A DNA stretch of 7,987 bases from Candidatus Aenigmatarchaeota archaeon (GTDB lineage: Archaea; Aenigmatarchaeota; Aenigmatarchaeia; QMZP01): positions 1-7,987 of the forward strand of contig JACQOD010000060.1 in the NCBI GenBank assembly GCA_016202725.1. Direction: 5' to 3'. The position numbers and the translations under genes were made by a program. The notes under the pieces were generated by a model, which saw only the letters and a program-made list of their open reading frames with translations, was not told the DNA's origin and did no database searches. Position 1 is the stretch's first letter. Every line of letters begins with the position of its first letter. This document shows, one piece after another, positions 1 to 5,823 of the stretch.

Positions 1-3000
1 CCTTCTACTGCGTTGACCAGGCAGGCCCCTGCACCCCCTCCCTCTCAGGAACAGTCGTCTCCATCTCCGCTGAGGGAACCACCTACCTCAGCTACCGCTC
101 CATCGACAACGCAGGCAACATAGAATCCACCAAAACCACCACCGTCCAGATCGACCGCACCCCACCCACCTCCTCCGCAGACCCGCTCCCCCCCTACACC
201 ACCGCCGCGGTCTTTGCGGTTGCCTTCTCCTCCTTTGACCCCCTCTCCGGTGTTGCTTCAGTAGAACTTTTCTTCCGCAAGGACAGCGGCAATTGGATCT
301 CCTACGGCCTCTTCCCCCCGCCCGGTCCCATCTCCTTCGACTCAGGAACAACCGGAGGCGACGGCTTCTATGAGTTTGAAGTCGTGGCAACAGACAACGC
401 CAACAACCCTGAACAGCAGACCCAGATTGCAGAAGCCTTCACCACAGTAGACACAGTTGCGCCCATCACCACCGACAACGCCCCCGCAGGCTGGCAGAAC
501 TCCATCCTCATCCCCGTCAACCTCACCCCCACTGACCCCTTCCCCGGATCAGGAGTAGCAGACACCCTCTACTGCGTTGACCAGCTCGGCCCCTGCACCC
601 CCTCCCTCTCAGGAACAGTCGTCTCCATCTCCGCTGAGGGAACCACCTACCTCAGCTACCACTCCATCGACAACGCAGGCAACATAGAATCCACCAAAAC
701 CACCACCGTCCAGATCGACCGCACCCCACCCACCTCTTCCGCAAGCCCCCTCGACAACTACACCACCTCTGTCATCTTTAACATCTCCTACACCCAAAAC
801 GACCCGCTCTCAGGAGTTGCCTCGGTTGAACTCTTTTACAGCAAAGATTCAGGGACATGGACACTCTATGGAACCTTCTTTTCATCTCCAATCTCCTTTG
901 ACTCAGGGACAACAGGAGGGGATGGTTTCTATGAGTTTGAAGTCGTGGCAACAGACAACGCCAACAACCCTGAACAGCAGACCCAGATTGCAGAAGCCTC
1001 TACCACAGTTGATACAGTCCCCCCCGTCACCACAGATGACGCCCCCGCAGGCTGGCAGAATTTCGTCCCCATCATTGTCACCCTCACGCCGGATGACCCC
1101 TTCCCAGGCTCAGGGGTGGCAGGCACATTCTACTGCTTTGATCAGATAGGCTCCTGTATCCCCTCTATTTCAGGAACCACAATCTCCATTTCAGACGAGG
1201 GAACCACCTACCTCAGCTACCGCTCCATCGACAACGCAGGCAACATAGAATCCACCAAAACCACCACCGTCCAGATCGACCTCAGCCCTCCTGTCGTGAC
1301 TCCCCAGCCCACCCTCTACCCTGGCAGCCAGACAGCGGCAAAGAATAGTGATACCATCACCCTCCAGGCCCTGGCCGCTGACCCGGCCTCCGGCATCTCC
1401 ACAGTCACTGTTAACGCTTCCTCCCTGGGCTGCGGAATCCTTGCCATGGCCCCCGCAGGAGGGGACCTCTACACCGCTGAGTGCACCCTGCTGAATGCCT
1501 CGGAAGGCACGTCCCTCCTTCCTGTTACTGCCACGGACGGCGGAGGATTTACAAACAGTGGTGAAACCCTTGAAGTCATGGTAGACCTCACTCCTCCTTC
1601 CTCCCAGGCAGCCCAGCTCCCCCCCTACACCACCTCCGCGGTCTTTGACGTTGCCTACACGCAGGCTGACTCCGGCAGCGGAGTGGCTTTCGTAGAACTG
1701 TGGTACAGCAAGGACTCCGGCACCTGGACCTCCTACGGAACCTTCTTTTCATCCCCGATTTCCTTTGATTCCGCCGCCACGGGAGGCGACGGCTTCTACG
1801 AGTTTGAAGCCGTGGCAACCGACCTGGCAAACAACCGAGAACCCCAGGCCTTCTCCCCAGAAGCCTCCACCACGCTTGACAGCATCTCCCCCTTCATGGC
1901 TTCTGCCATCACAGGCGATTCTGCCGGAGGCAGTAGTTCAGCAAGAACCAAGATCCTCATCTTCTTCAATGAAGACCTGGACGGCGCGACCGTTAACCCC
2001 GCGGGGACGGACTTTGCCGTCCAGGGCCACAGCGTGACCGCCGCGGACGAAATAAGCGCCGGCCTTGTAGAGCTGACCATCGATGTCCTGCTGGAGACGG
2101 ATGAAACCCCCGAAGTGACCATCGTCGGCCCCATAAAAGACCCTGCAGGGAACCAGGTGACCCCCGGCGCAGTCCAGCCGGCAGACGGCCTCTCCTCCAC
2201 CATGGACTCCGCGACGACGGTCACGACCACCGCCATCAACGTCTTCTTCAGCGAGCCCCTTGACAGCGGCACGGTCCAGAAGGAGGATTTCGTGCTGAGC
2301 AACATCAACCTCCCCGAGATCAACAGCGTCACGGTCTTCGGCTCCATGGTGGTGATCACCACCGTAAACCAGTTTGGCGTTGACTCCACCCCCATCATCA
2401 CCCTTGTCGGCCCGGTGGAAGACCTCTCCGGAAATGGGCAGAACAGCGGTGCAGTGACGGCAGGAGACGGCATAGGGCCCACCGCAGGCAATGTCACCAT
2501 CCTCCTCGAGAAGGGCTGGAACTTCATCTCCTTCGGGAAGGAGCTTGACGACGACAGGTTCGAGAGCGTTTTCCAGGGAGTGGATCTGGCGCCTGAAGGC
2601 GTGATGCACTTCGATCCCATCAACCTCTTTACGTCCGTGGGCCAGGGAGACCGGCTTGAGCCTCTTACCGGGTACTGGGCAAAAGTCAATACTCCCGCCA
2701 CCCTCAACCTCAATTATTCGGCAACCAATCCCGGCTCCGCCCTGCTTACCCGCGAACTCCAGATGGACGGCCTCACCGGCGGCTTCTTCACCGTGGGAAC
2801 CACCCATGAAGACACCTGCGATGCAGAGAAGGCGTACACCACCATTGATGAGAGCTACAACCTCATCTTCGGATGGGACAACATCAACCAGAAGTACACC
2901 CAAACCGCTTTCAACGGCCTCGATCCCGGCAACCCCCTGAGCACGGACAACTTTGTGGTGGAGGAAGGCAAGGGGTACTACATTTTCCTTGACGAGACCG

Positions 3001-3029
3001 ACACCCTCGCACACATTGGCACCTGCTGA
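1..3029 (+). CDS. Large Ig-like repeat surface protein, 5' partial
   Basis: An open frame runs from base 3 to the TGA at 3027-3029 (1008 residues visible); the start and any signal peptide lie upstream. Two alternating Ig-like beta-sandwich domains dominate. Type A (about 90 aa) has YCxDQxGxC and YLSYxSIDNAGNIES motifs; type B (about 98 aa) has SGVASVELFYSKDSG and GGDGFYEFEVVATDxANN motifs. The order is A(partial)-B-A-B-A, a different Ig-like domain (about residues 430-530), a last B, then two SbsA-like domains (about 631-735 and 735-825; FFNEDL and FFSEPL strands). A C-terminal module from about 828 has GWNFISF, GYWAKV and GKGYYIF motifs. No C-terminal membrane helix is visible; the protein ends in Cys. 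The likely role is an extracellular adhesin or S-layer-associated protein, anchored by other means. The domain calls come from motif resemblance; the function is inferred. Confidence 0.85.
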   Translation, partial: FYCVDQAGPCTPSLSGTVVSISAEGTTYLSYRSIDNAGNIESTKTTTVQIDRTPPTSSADPLPPYTTAAVFAVAFSSFDPLSGVASVELFFRKDSGNWISYGLFPPPGPISFDSGTTGGDGFYEFEVVATDNANNPEQQTQIAEAFTTVDTVAPITTDNAPAGWQNSILIPVNLTPTDPFPGSGVADTLYCVDQLGPCTPSLSGTVVSISAEGTTYLSYHSIDNAGNIESTKTTTVQIDRTPPTSSASPLDNYTTSVIFNISYTQNDPLSGVASVELFYSKDSGTWTLYGTFFSSPISFDSGTTGGDGFYEFEVVATDNANNPEQQTQIAEASTTVDTVPPVTTDDAPAGWQNFVPIIVTLTPDDPFPGSGVAGTFYCFDQIGSCIPSISGTTISISDEGTTYLSYRSIDNAGNIESTKTTTVQIDLSPPVVTPQPTLYPGSQTAAKNSDTITLQALAADPASGISTVTVNASSLGCGILAMAPAGGDLYTAECTLLNASEGTSLLPVTATDGGGFTNSGETLEVMVDLTPPSSQAAQLPPYTTSAVFDVAYTQADSGSGVAFVELWYSKDSGTWTSYGTFFSSPISFDSAATGGDGFYEFEAVATDLANNREPQAFSPEASTTLDSISPFMASAITGDSAGGSSSARTKILIFFNEDLDGATVNPAGTDFAVQGHSVTAADEISAGLVELTIDVLLETDETPEVTIVGPIKDPAGNQVTPGAVQPADGLSSTMDSATTVTTTAINVFFSEPLDSGTVQKEDFVLSNINLPEINSVTVFGSMVVITTVNQFGVDSTPIITLVGPVEDLSGNGQNSGAVTAGDGIGPTAGNVTILLEKGWNFISFGKELDDDRFESVFQGVDLAPEGVMHFDPINLFTSVGQGDRLEPLTGYWAKVNTPATLNLNYSATNPGSALLTRELQMDGLTGGFFTVGTTHEDTCDAEKAYTTIDESYNLIFGWDNINQKYTQTAFNGLDPGNPLSTDNFVVEEGKGYYIFLDETDTLAHIGTC
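3..1290 (+). repeat. Tandem intragenic repeat, period 561-564 bp
   Basis: The TACTGC (YC) codons of the type A domain recur at 6, 570 and 1131, giving periods of 564 and 561 bp (188 and 187 codons, one A+B domain pair). Identity is patchy. The block at about 75-157 recurs with one base change at about 639-721 and again near 1200-1280. The block 366-438 is identical to 927-999. The sequence between these blocks is clearly diverged. This mosaic fits recent duplication with recombination or gene conversion. Confidence 0.9.
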
Positions 3030-3045
3030 GCCCCTTTTAAAGGCA

Positions 3046-3109
3046 GGTATGTGTCCAGTTCATTGCACACCGCAGGCTCTCACCAATGCGTCTGGCAGCT
3101 AAACACCAC
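3046..3109 (+). repeat. Dispersed intergenic repeat, copy 1 (internally deleted)
   Basis: This copy shares TTGCACACCGCAG (3063-3075) and ATGCGTCTGGCAGCT (3086-3100) exactly with copy 3 (5027-5039 and 5087-5101). The blocks are 10 nt apart here and 47 nt apart in copy 3, so about 37 bp of the core, including the TTCC/GGAA hairpin, are missing. The right flank AGCTAAAC matches copy 4. The left arm is only weakly complementary to the right. The copy lies shortly after the stop of the first surface gene. Confidence 0.7.
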
Positions 3110-3215
3110 ACAAAGGCAGCATTCCACCGTCCTGGAACCGGCGGCGGGCAGGGGCAGAGCCCATCCGTCCGACGACGATGCTGGGAGTGCACCCCTGGCC
3201 GATGCACCAGTGCCA

Positions 3216-3278
3216 TTCCCCCGGCAGGGGACCGGAAGCTGTGCTTCCGGATTGGAGCGAAGCGACTGACCGGGGGAG
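3216..3278. other. Nested inverted repeat, candidate structured RNA or terminator
   Basis: An outer stem pairs TCCCCCGG (3217-3224) with CCGGGGGA (3270-3277), extendable by a T-G wobble. It encloses a perfect 8-bp hairpin, CCGGAAGC (3232-3239) with GCTTCCGG (3243-3250), around a 3-nt loop. The structure lies in the gap between two surface genes, just upstream of a TATA-like box. No U-tract follows, so a classic terminator is not supported. It could be a small RNA or a transcript-end structure; its function is unknown. Confidence 0.45.
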
Positions 3279-3294
3279 TTCGCCACCTCACCAA

Positions 3295-3301
3295 TTTAAA
3301 G
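3295..3301 (+). promoter_or_regulatory. TATA-like box upstream of the 308-aa surface protein
   Basis: TTTAAAG is centred about 24 nt before the ATG at 3322. This is the archaeal box A to start-site distance and predicts a leaderless or nearly leaderless mRNA. It also supports 3322 over the in-frame upstream ATG at 3178. Confidence 0.5.
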
Positions 3302-3321
3302 CTTCCATCCTATCTTCATGC

Positions 3322-4248
3322 ATGAAACCGATGCCGATCGCCCTGGTTGGAGCGGCCATCGTGTTCTTTATTTTCATAAGCACTGGCGGAAGCCAGCTTC
3401 TTGGAGACGCCATGTGGTTCTATGGAACATCCTCCTGGAACGGCAATCCCACCCCTCCAGGGACCGTCATTGAGGCGCGGATTGGGGGAGAATTTGCAGG
3501 AGACTACAACACGACAAAGGAGGGCGCGTACGGCGGCCCGAAAGGAGGCGATAAAAAACTCATCGTCTTCGGCGAGAAAAACGATGCCATATCCTTCTTC
3601 ATGAGAAAGCCCACCATGAGCAACTTCTCCGAAGCCAATGAGCAGGCAGTCTTTGCCGCCGGCACGGTCGCCGAACTCAACCTCACCTTTGACCTCTTCT
3701 GCGGCGATGCGATCTGTGATACGGCATCAGAATCCTGCTCTTCCTGCCCAGCGGACTGCGGCTCCTGCGCCCCGCCGCCATCAGGAGGCGGCGCTGCCGG
3801 GGGCGGAGGCGGCGGATCCTCTGGCGGCGGCGGAGGCGGCGGGTTTGCCCCTCCGCCTTCCCCCGGGGAGGAGGAGCCTGAAGAAACAGGGAACGAGATC
3901 CCGGAAGAGACAGCCATCTGCGAGGAGCGCTGGACCTGCACAGACTGGTCCTCCTGCGCTGATGGGCGGCAGACCAGGGAATGCAGGGACCGGAACGCCT
4001 GCGGGACTGAATTGGGCAAGCCTTCTGAATCCCAGGGATGCCTGGAAGTGCAGGCTCCCGCACAGCCGCCTTCACCTCCAGCAGGAGGAATTGGCGCGAT
4101 CACCGGCCTTATTACGGTCGGCCCTGCAGGGATGTTCGGCATTGCAGCCGTTGTCATCATCCTCCTTGGGGCGCTGATTTTCTGGGCAGCGTCCCGCAAC
4201 GGCAGGCGGCAGGAGAAACCAGCCAACGGGAAGAAAAGAAAAAAGTGA
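3322..4248 (+). CDS. Membrane-anchored surface protein with CGDxxC and thrombospondin-type Cys motifs
   Basis: 308 aa from ATG 3322 (ATG 3331 is also possible). The upstream extension to 3178 is rejected because the hydrophobic signal segment (residues 5-21) follows Met1 directly. Order: signal peptide; a beta domain (about 31-125) of the 'FYGT...G.P.PPGTVIEARIGGE' type seen in many archaeal surface proteins; the motif CGDAICDTASESCSSCPADC (127-146); a Gly-rich linker (155-175); an acidic stretch (183-196); a thrombospondin type 1-like Cys repeat (200-240: WTC, WSSC, GRQTREC, NACGT); a transmembrane helix (about 266-290); and a basic cytoplasmic tail (RNGRR...KKRKK). This indicates a type I protein with its Cys-rich region outside the cell. 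Cys pairing would suit an oxidising exterior. The function is probably adhesion or surface architecture; the partner is unknown. Confidence 0.85.
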   Translation: MKPMPIALVGAAIVFFIFISTGGSQLLGDAMWFYGTSSWNGNPTPPGTVIEARIGGEFAGDYNTTKEGAYGGPKGGDKKLIVFGEKNDAISFFMRKPTMSNFSEANEQAVFAAGTVAELNLTFDLFCGDAICDTASESCSSCPADCGSCAPPPSGGGAAGGGGGGSSGGGGGGGFAPPPSPGEEEPEETGNEIPEETAICEERWTCTDWSSCADGRQTRECRDRNACGTELGKPSESQGCLEVQAPAQPPSPPAGGIGAITGLITVGPAGMFGIAAVVIILLGALIFWAASRNGRRQEKPANGKKRKK

Positions 4249-4266
4249 TTGGTGAAGTTCCGCACC

Positions 4267-4370
4267 GCATGTGTGCAGCCCTTTGCCCACCGCAGGCGCT
4301 CTTGCTTCTGATTTCATTGTTCCCCCCGTGTTGGAAACCGATAGCATGCGTTGTGCAGCTGCACACGTGC
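4267..4370 (+). repeat. Dispersed intergenic repeat, copy 2
   Basis: A 104-bp element bounded by 13-nt inverted arms, GCATGTGTGCAGC (4267-4279) and GCTGCACACGTGC (4358-4370), with 12 of 13 Watson-Crick pairs and one G-U-type position. The core (4288-4360) matches copy 3 with few changes, including GTTGGAAACCGATAGCATGC. An inner hairpin GTTCC (4319-4323) with GGAAAC (4333-4338) has a 9-nt loop. The copy begins 19 bp after the surface protein stop and ends one base before the RNase P TATA box. Confidence 0.85.
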
Positions 4371-4371
4371 C

Positions 4372-4378
4372 TTTTTAA
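4372..4378 (+). promoter_or_regulatory. TATA-like box of the RNase P RNA gene
   Basis: TTTTTAA is centred about 25 nt before the predicted 5' end of the RNase P RNA (about 4399). The expected BRE position overlaps the right arm of repeat copy 2. Confidence 0.6.
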
Positions 4379-4398
4379 GCACTGAAACAAGCTTTTTC

Positions 4399-4780
4399 AG
4401 GGCGAGCCGGGCAGAGAGCGCAGCCCTGCCTTCGGGCAGGGTTTGGAAGTTCCCCTCACCCAAGCCTTTGGGAAAGGCTCGGCCGGTTTTCCGGTCGGAC
4501 CGGACTCCAAGGGTGGAAACGCACTGCCAGAAGGCAGGGGCCGAGAGGCCAGGCGCTGGGACAGCAACCAACGCCCCGCCGGGAGCCATGACGCCGCGAG
4601 GCTGAGCTGAGAAGGGCAGGGGCGGTGAAAGACCCAGGCCTGCGCGGGTGCAAGCCCCTCAGCGGGCGCTCAGACCGATGCTCTCTCCGCAGTTGCGCGC
4701 GATGGTGTGGCCGGGGTCATACCCGTCCGGGCCGGGACGCGCTTGCGCAGACAGAAAGGGGGCTATGCCCGGCGCGCCCT
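4399..4780 (+). ncRNA. rnpB: RNase P RNA, archaeal type
   Basis: The catalytic RNA of RNase P, which matures tRNA 5' ends. About 382 nt. P1 pairs 4399-4412 with 4767-4780 (13 of 14 bp). P2 pairs GCGCA 4418-4422 with TGCGC 4744-4748. P3 is CCCTGCC-TTCG-GGCAGGG (4424-4441). Conserved region I is GGAAGTTCCCCTCACC (4445-4460), and its TTCCCCT forms P4 with AGGGGGCT of conserved region V in GACAGAAAGGGGGCTAT (about 4750-4766). CACCC (4457-4461) can pair with GGGTG (4511-4515). Further hairpins lie at 4463-4479, 4480-4497 and 4524-4537. Other recognisable conserved pieces are GGGACAGCAACC (about 4558-4569), GGTGAAAG, GGGTGCAAG and CAGACCGATG. The helices were paired by eye; a covariance-model search was not run. 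A T-rich stretch follows (4780-4791). It is probably transcribed alone from its own TATA box. Confidence 0.92.
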
Positions 4781-4791
4781 TATTCTTCCTT
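4780..4791 (+). terminator. T-rich stretch after the RNase P RNA
   Basis: TTATTCTTCCTT directly follows the P1 helix of the RNase P RNA. Archaeal termination commonly uses T-rich tracts, so this is a plausible 3' end signal. It is interrupted by C and A, so the call is tentative. Confidence 0.4.
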
Positions 4792-4866
4792 GCGGTCATA
4801 CTTTCGGTTCAGTAAGAAACAGTATTCTGACTATGTTATAGGACAATGCAACTATGGCATGTGTGT

Positions 4867-5024
4867 AGGCCCCGCGCCGCCGGAACCCCGCAAGCCTTGG
4901 CCCGCAGATGAACGGCACGCGCCTGGGCGCGAGGCTGGGCAGCCATCACGGTCGCAGGAATGCTGACCATTCCTGGGTTAGCCGGCGTCAAACGCCCGCC
5001 GCTGCAGCGGCGGGTAGTTTACCC
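4867..5024. other. Hairpin-rich non-coding stretch, possible second structured RNA
   Basis: No credible coding frame is seen. Consecutive inverted repeats by eye: CGCGC/GCGCG near 4919-4932; GGCT/AGCC at 4933-4944; CAGGAATG (4955-4962) with CATTCCTG (4968-4975); GGCGT (4984-4988) with ACGCC (4992-4996); the 20-bp palindrome 4995-5014; and GGGTA (5012-5016) with TACCC (5020-5024). The last three overlap and would compete. A weak TATA-like stretch lies at about 4834-4841 (TGTTATAG). No match to tRNA, 5S or SRP RNA motifs was found. It may be a small RNA, or only GC-rich intergenic sequence. Confidence 0.3.
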
Positions 5025-5109
5025 TGTTGCACACCGCAGCTCTTGCTGCTGATTTCATTGTTCCCTCCGTGTTGGAAACCGATAGCATGCGTCTGGCAGC
5101 TACACCCGC
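5010..5109 (+). repeat. Dispersed intergenic repeat, copy 3
   Basis: The core (5032-5101) is nearly identical to copy 2 from the ATTTCATTGTTCC block through GTTGGAAACCGATAGCATGC. The outer arms differ in sequence from copy 2 but still pair: GCGGGTAG (5010-5017) with CTACACCCGC (5100-5109), with a 2-nt bulge. The copy sits between the RNase P RNA region and the 3' end of vapC, about 64 bp from its stop codon. Confidence 0.8.
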
Positions 5110-5144
5110 ACCAATTCTGGAAGGATTCGTTTTATATTCATCCG

Positions 5145-5169
5145 TTCCAGCCGGATAGCCTTTCTGGAA
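5145..5169. other. Small inverted repeat downstream of vapC
   Basis: TTCCAG (5145-5150) pairs with CTGGAA (5164-5169) around 13 nt, five bases beyond the vapC stop. It may shape the 3' end of the minus-strand transcript, but no U-tract follows on that strand, so it is not called a terminator. Confidence 0.3.
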
Positions 5170-5173
5170 GCAC

Positions 5174-5569
5174 TCACAGCAGGGAGACCGACGCAAGCCC
5201 TGCAAAATCCTGGTCCTTGGTGAGCAATGTCAAGCCGTGCAGGAGGGCAGAGGCATAGATGATGCAGTCGATGATGCCAATCTTTGGCTGTCGCAGGCGC
5301 TGCTCGGTATATACCCTGGCGGCCTCGCTGAGGAGGGAGACTGCAAGGTCAAGCAGCAGCGAGAAGGACCGGATCTTTTCCAGGAACGGGGACGGGTCCC
5401 GATGGTTCCGATAACACCACACCGCGACTTCGGTGATGGTCAGCGGACAGGTATAGGCTGGAGAGCCGCTCCGTAGCAGCGCCGCAACCCGGTTTCCCTC
5501 CGGGGTTCCCTTGAAGTACTCGATCCACGCCGACGTGTCCAGCAGGCATGCTTTCCTCTGGTCGGGCAT
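5174..5569 (-). CDS. vapC: PIN-domain ribonuclease toxin, VapC family
   Basis: 131 aa from ATG 5569; a GTG one codon upstream (5572) is an alternative start. VapC toxins are Mg2+-dependent endoribonucleases that cut tRNA or rRNA and stop translation when free of their antitoxin. The PIN signature is complete: LLDTSAW with Asp11, TITEV with Glu47, GIIDCIIYASA with Asp101, and LLTKDQDF with Asp119/Asp121, in the usual order and at the usual length of about 130 aa. The ATG overlaps the upstream antitoxin stop as TGATG, giving strong translational coupling. With all four acidic positions present the enzyme looks intact. The RNA target cannot be read from the sequence. Confidence 0.93.
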   Translation of the reverse strand: MPDQRKACLLDTSAWIEYFKGTPEGNRVAALLRSGSPAYTCPLTITEVAVWCYRNHRDPSPFLEKIRSFSLLLDLAVSLLSEAARVYTEQRLRQPKIGIIDCIIYASALLHGLTLLTKDQDFAGLASVSLL

Positions 5570-5790
5570 CACGGAAAGGATCTCACCTTCTTGTCCCGGA
5601 CAAACGGTTCCTTGAAGCCCCGCGCCATGCCGAAGCCCGCACGGACCTCTGCAGGATCGATGTGGGGAAGCAGGGCGATATCGACCTGGTCGCCGGCCTT
5701 CACCCGGAGGGAATCCAGCTGCTCCTTGGGAATGAGCACGCCCACGGAACCGCCGATGTGCCGCAAGCGCGCCTTAAAGAGTTCGGGCAC
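5569..5790 (-). CDS. vapB: AbrB/SpoVT-type antitoxin, VapB family
   Basis: 73 aa from GTG 5790. The frame is closed by an in-frame TGA at 5799-5797, so GTG is the only reasonable start; the ATG at 5800 is out of frame. The N-terminal half has the swapped-hairpin DNA-binding pattern (RLRHIGGSVGVLIPKEQL, then LRVKAGDQVDIALL, residues 8-41). The C-terminal tail (about 50-73, GFKEPFVRDKKVRSFP) would be the toxin-binding segment. Antitoxins of this type neutralise VapC and, with it, repress their own promoter. The gene overlaps vapC by one base and begins 33 bp after the acetyltransferase stop. A TATA-like box 25 nt upstream suggests a leaderless transcript of the pair. Confidence 0.9.
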   Translation of the reverse strand: MPELFKARLRHIGGSVGVLIPKEQLDSLRVKAGDQVDIALLPHIDPAEVRAGFGMARGFKEPFVRDKKVRSFP

Positions 5791-5810
5791 GGGAGATCAT
5801 GAATTATAAT

Positions 5811-5820
5811 ATGTTATACT
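5811..5820 (-). promoter_or_regulatory. TATA-like promoter of vapBC
   Basis: On the minus strand AGTATAACAT is centred about 25 nt before the vapB GTG, inside an unusually AT-rich island (5800-5830) of an otherwise GC-rich region. It would allow vapBC to be transcribed apart from the acetyltransferase gene and is the likely site of autoregulation. Confidence 0.5.
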
Positions 5821-5823
5821 ACC

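Noticed and set aside
1796..3014. Long minus-strand open frames (305 and 358 codons) opposite the Ig-like gene
   Set aside because: They are antisense shadows of the real gene, caused by its C-ending codon use. The translations carry no recognisable domain.
3178..3321. Upstream in-frame ATG extending the 308-aa surface protein by 48 residues
   Set aside because: The extension crosses the nested hairpin and the TATA-like box, is not protein-like, and would bury the signal peptide. ATG 3322 fits better.
4314..4653. Open frames on both strands across the RNase P RNA region
   Set aside because: They overlap the structured RNA, whose paired helices explain the sequence. No protein family is recognisable.
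4781..5030. tRNA, 5S, SRP RNA or C/D box sRNA downstream of rnpB
   Set aside because: No GGTTCRA-type T-arm on either strand, no SRP helix 8 GGAA...GGAGCA motif. The best C-box-like (AGATGAA) and D-box-like (CTGA) sequences lack a closing stem, and the CTGA lies in a hairpin loop.
5130..5137. Plus-strand TATA-like TTTTATAT, possible antisense promoter into vapC
   Set aside because: It is a single AT-rich octamer with no start-site, RNA or conservation evidence. It is left out as a feature.
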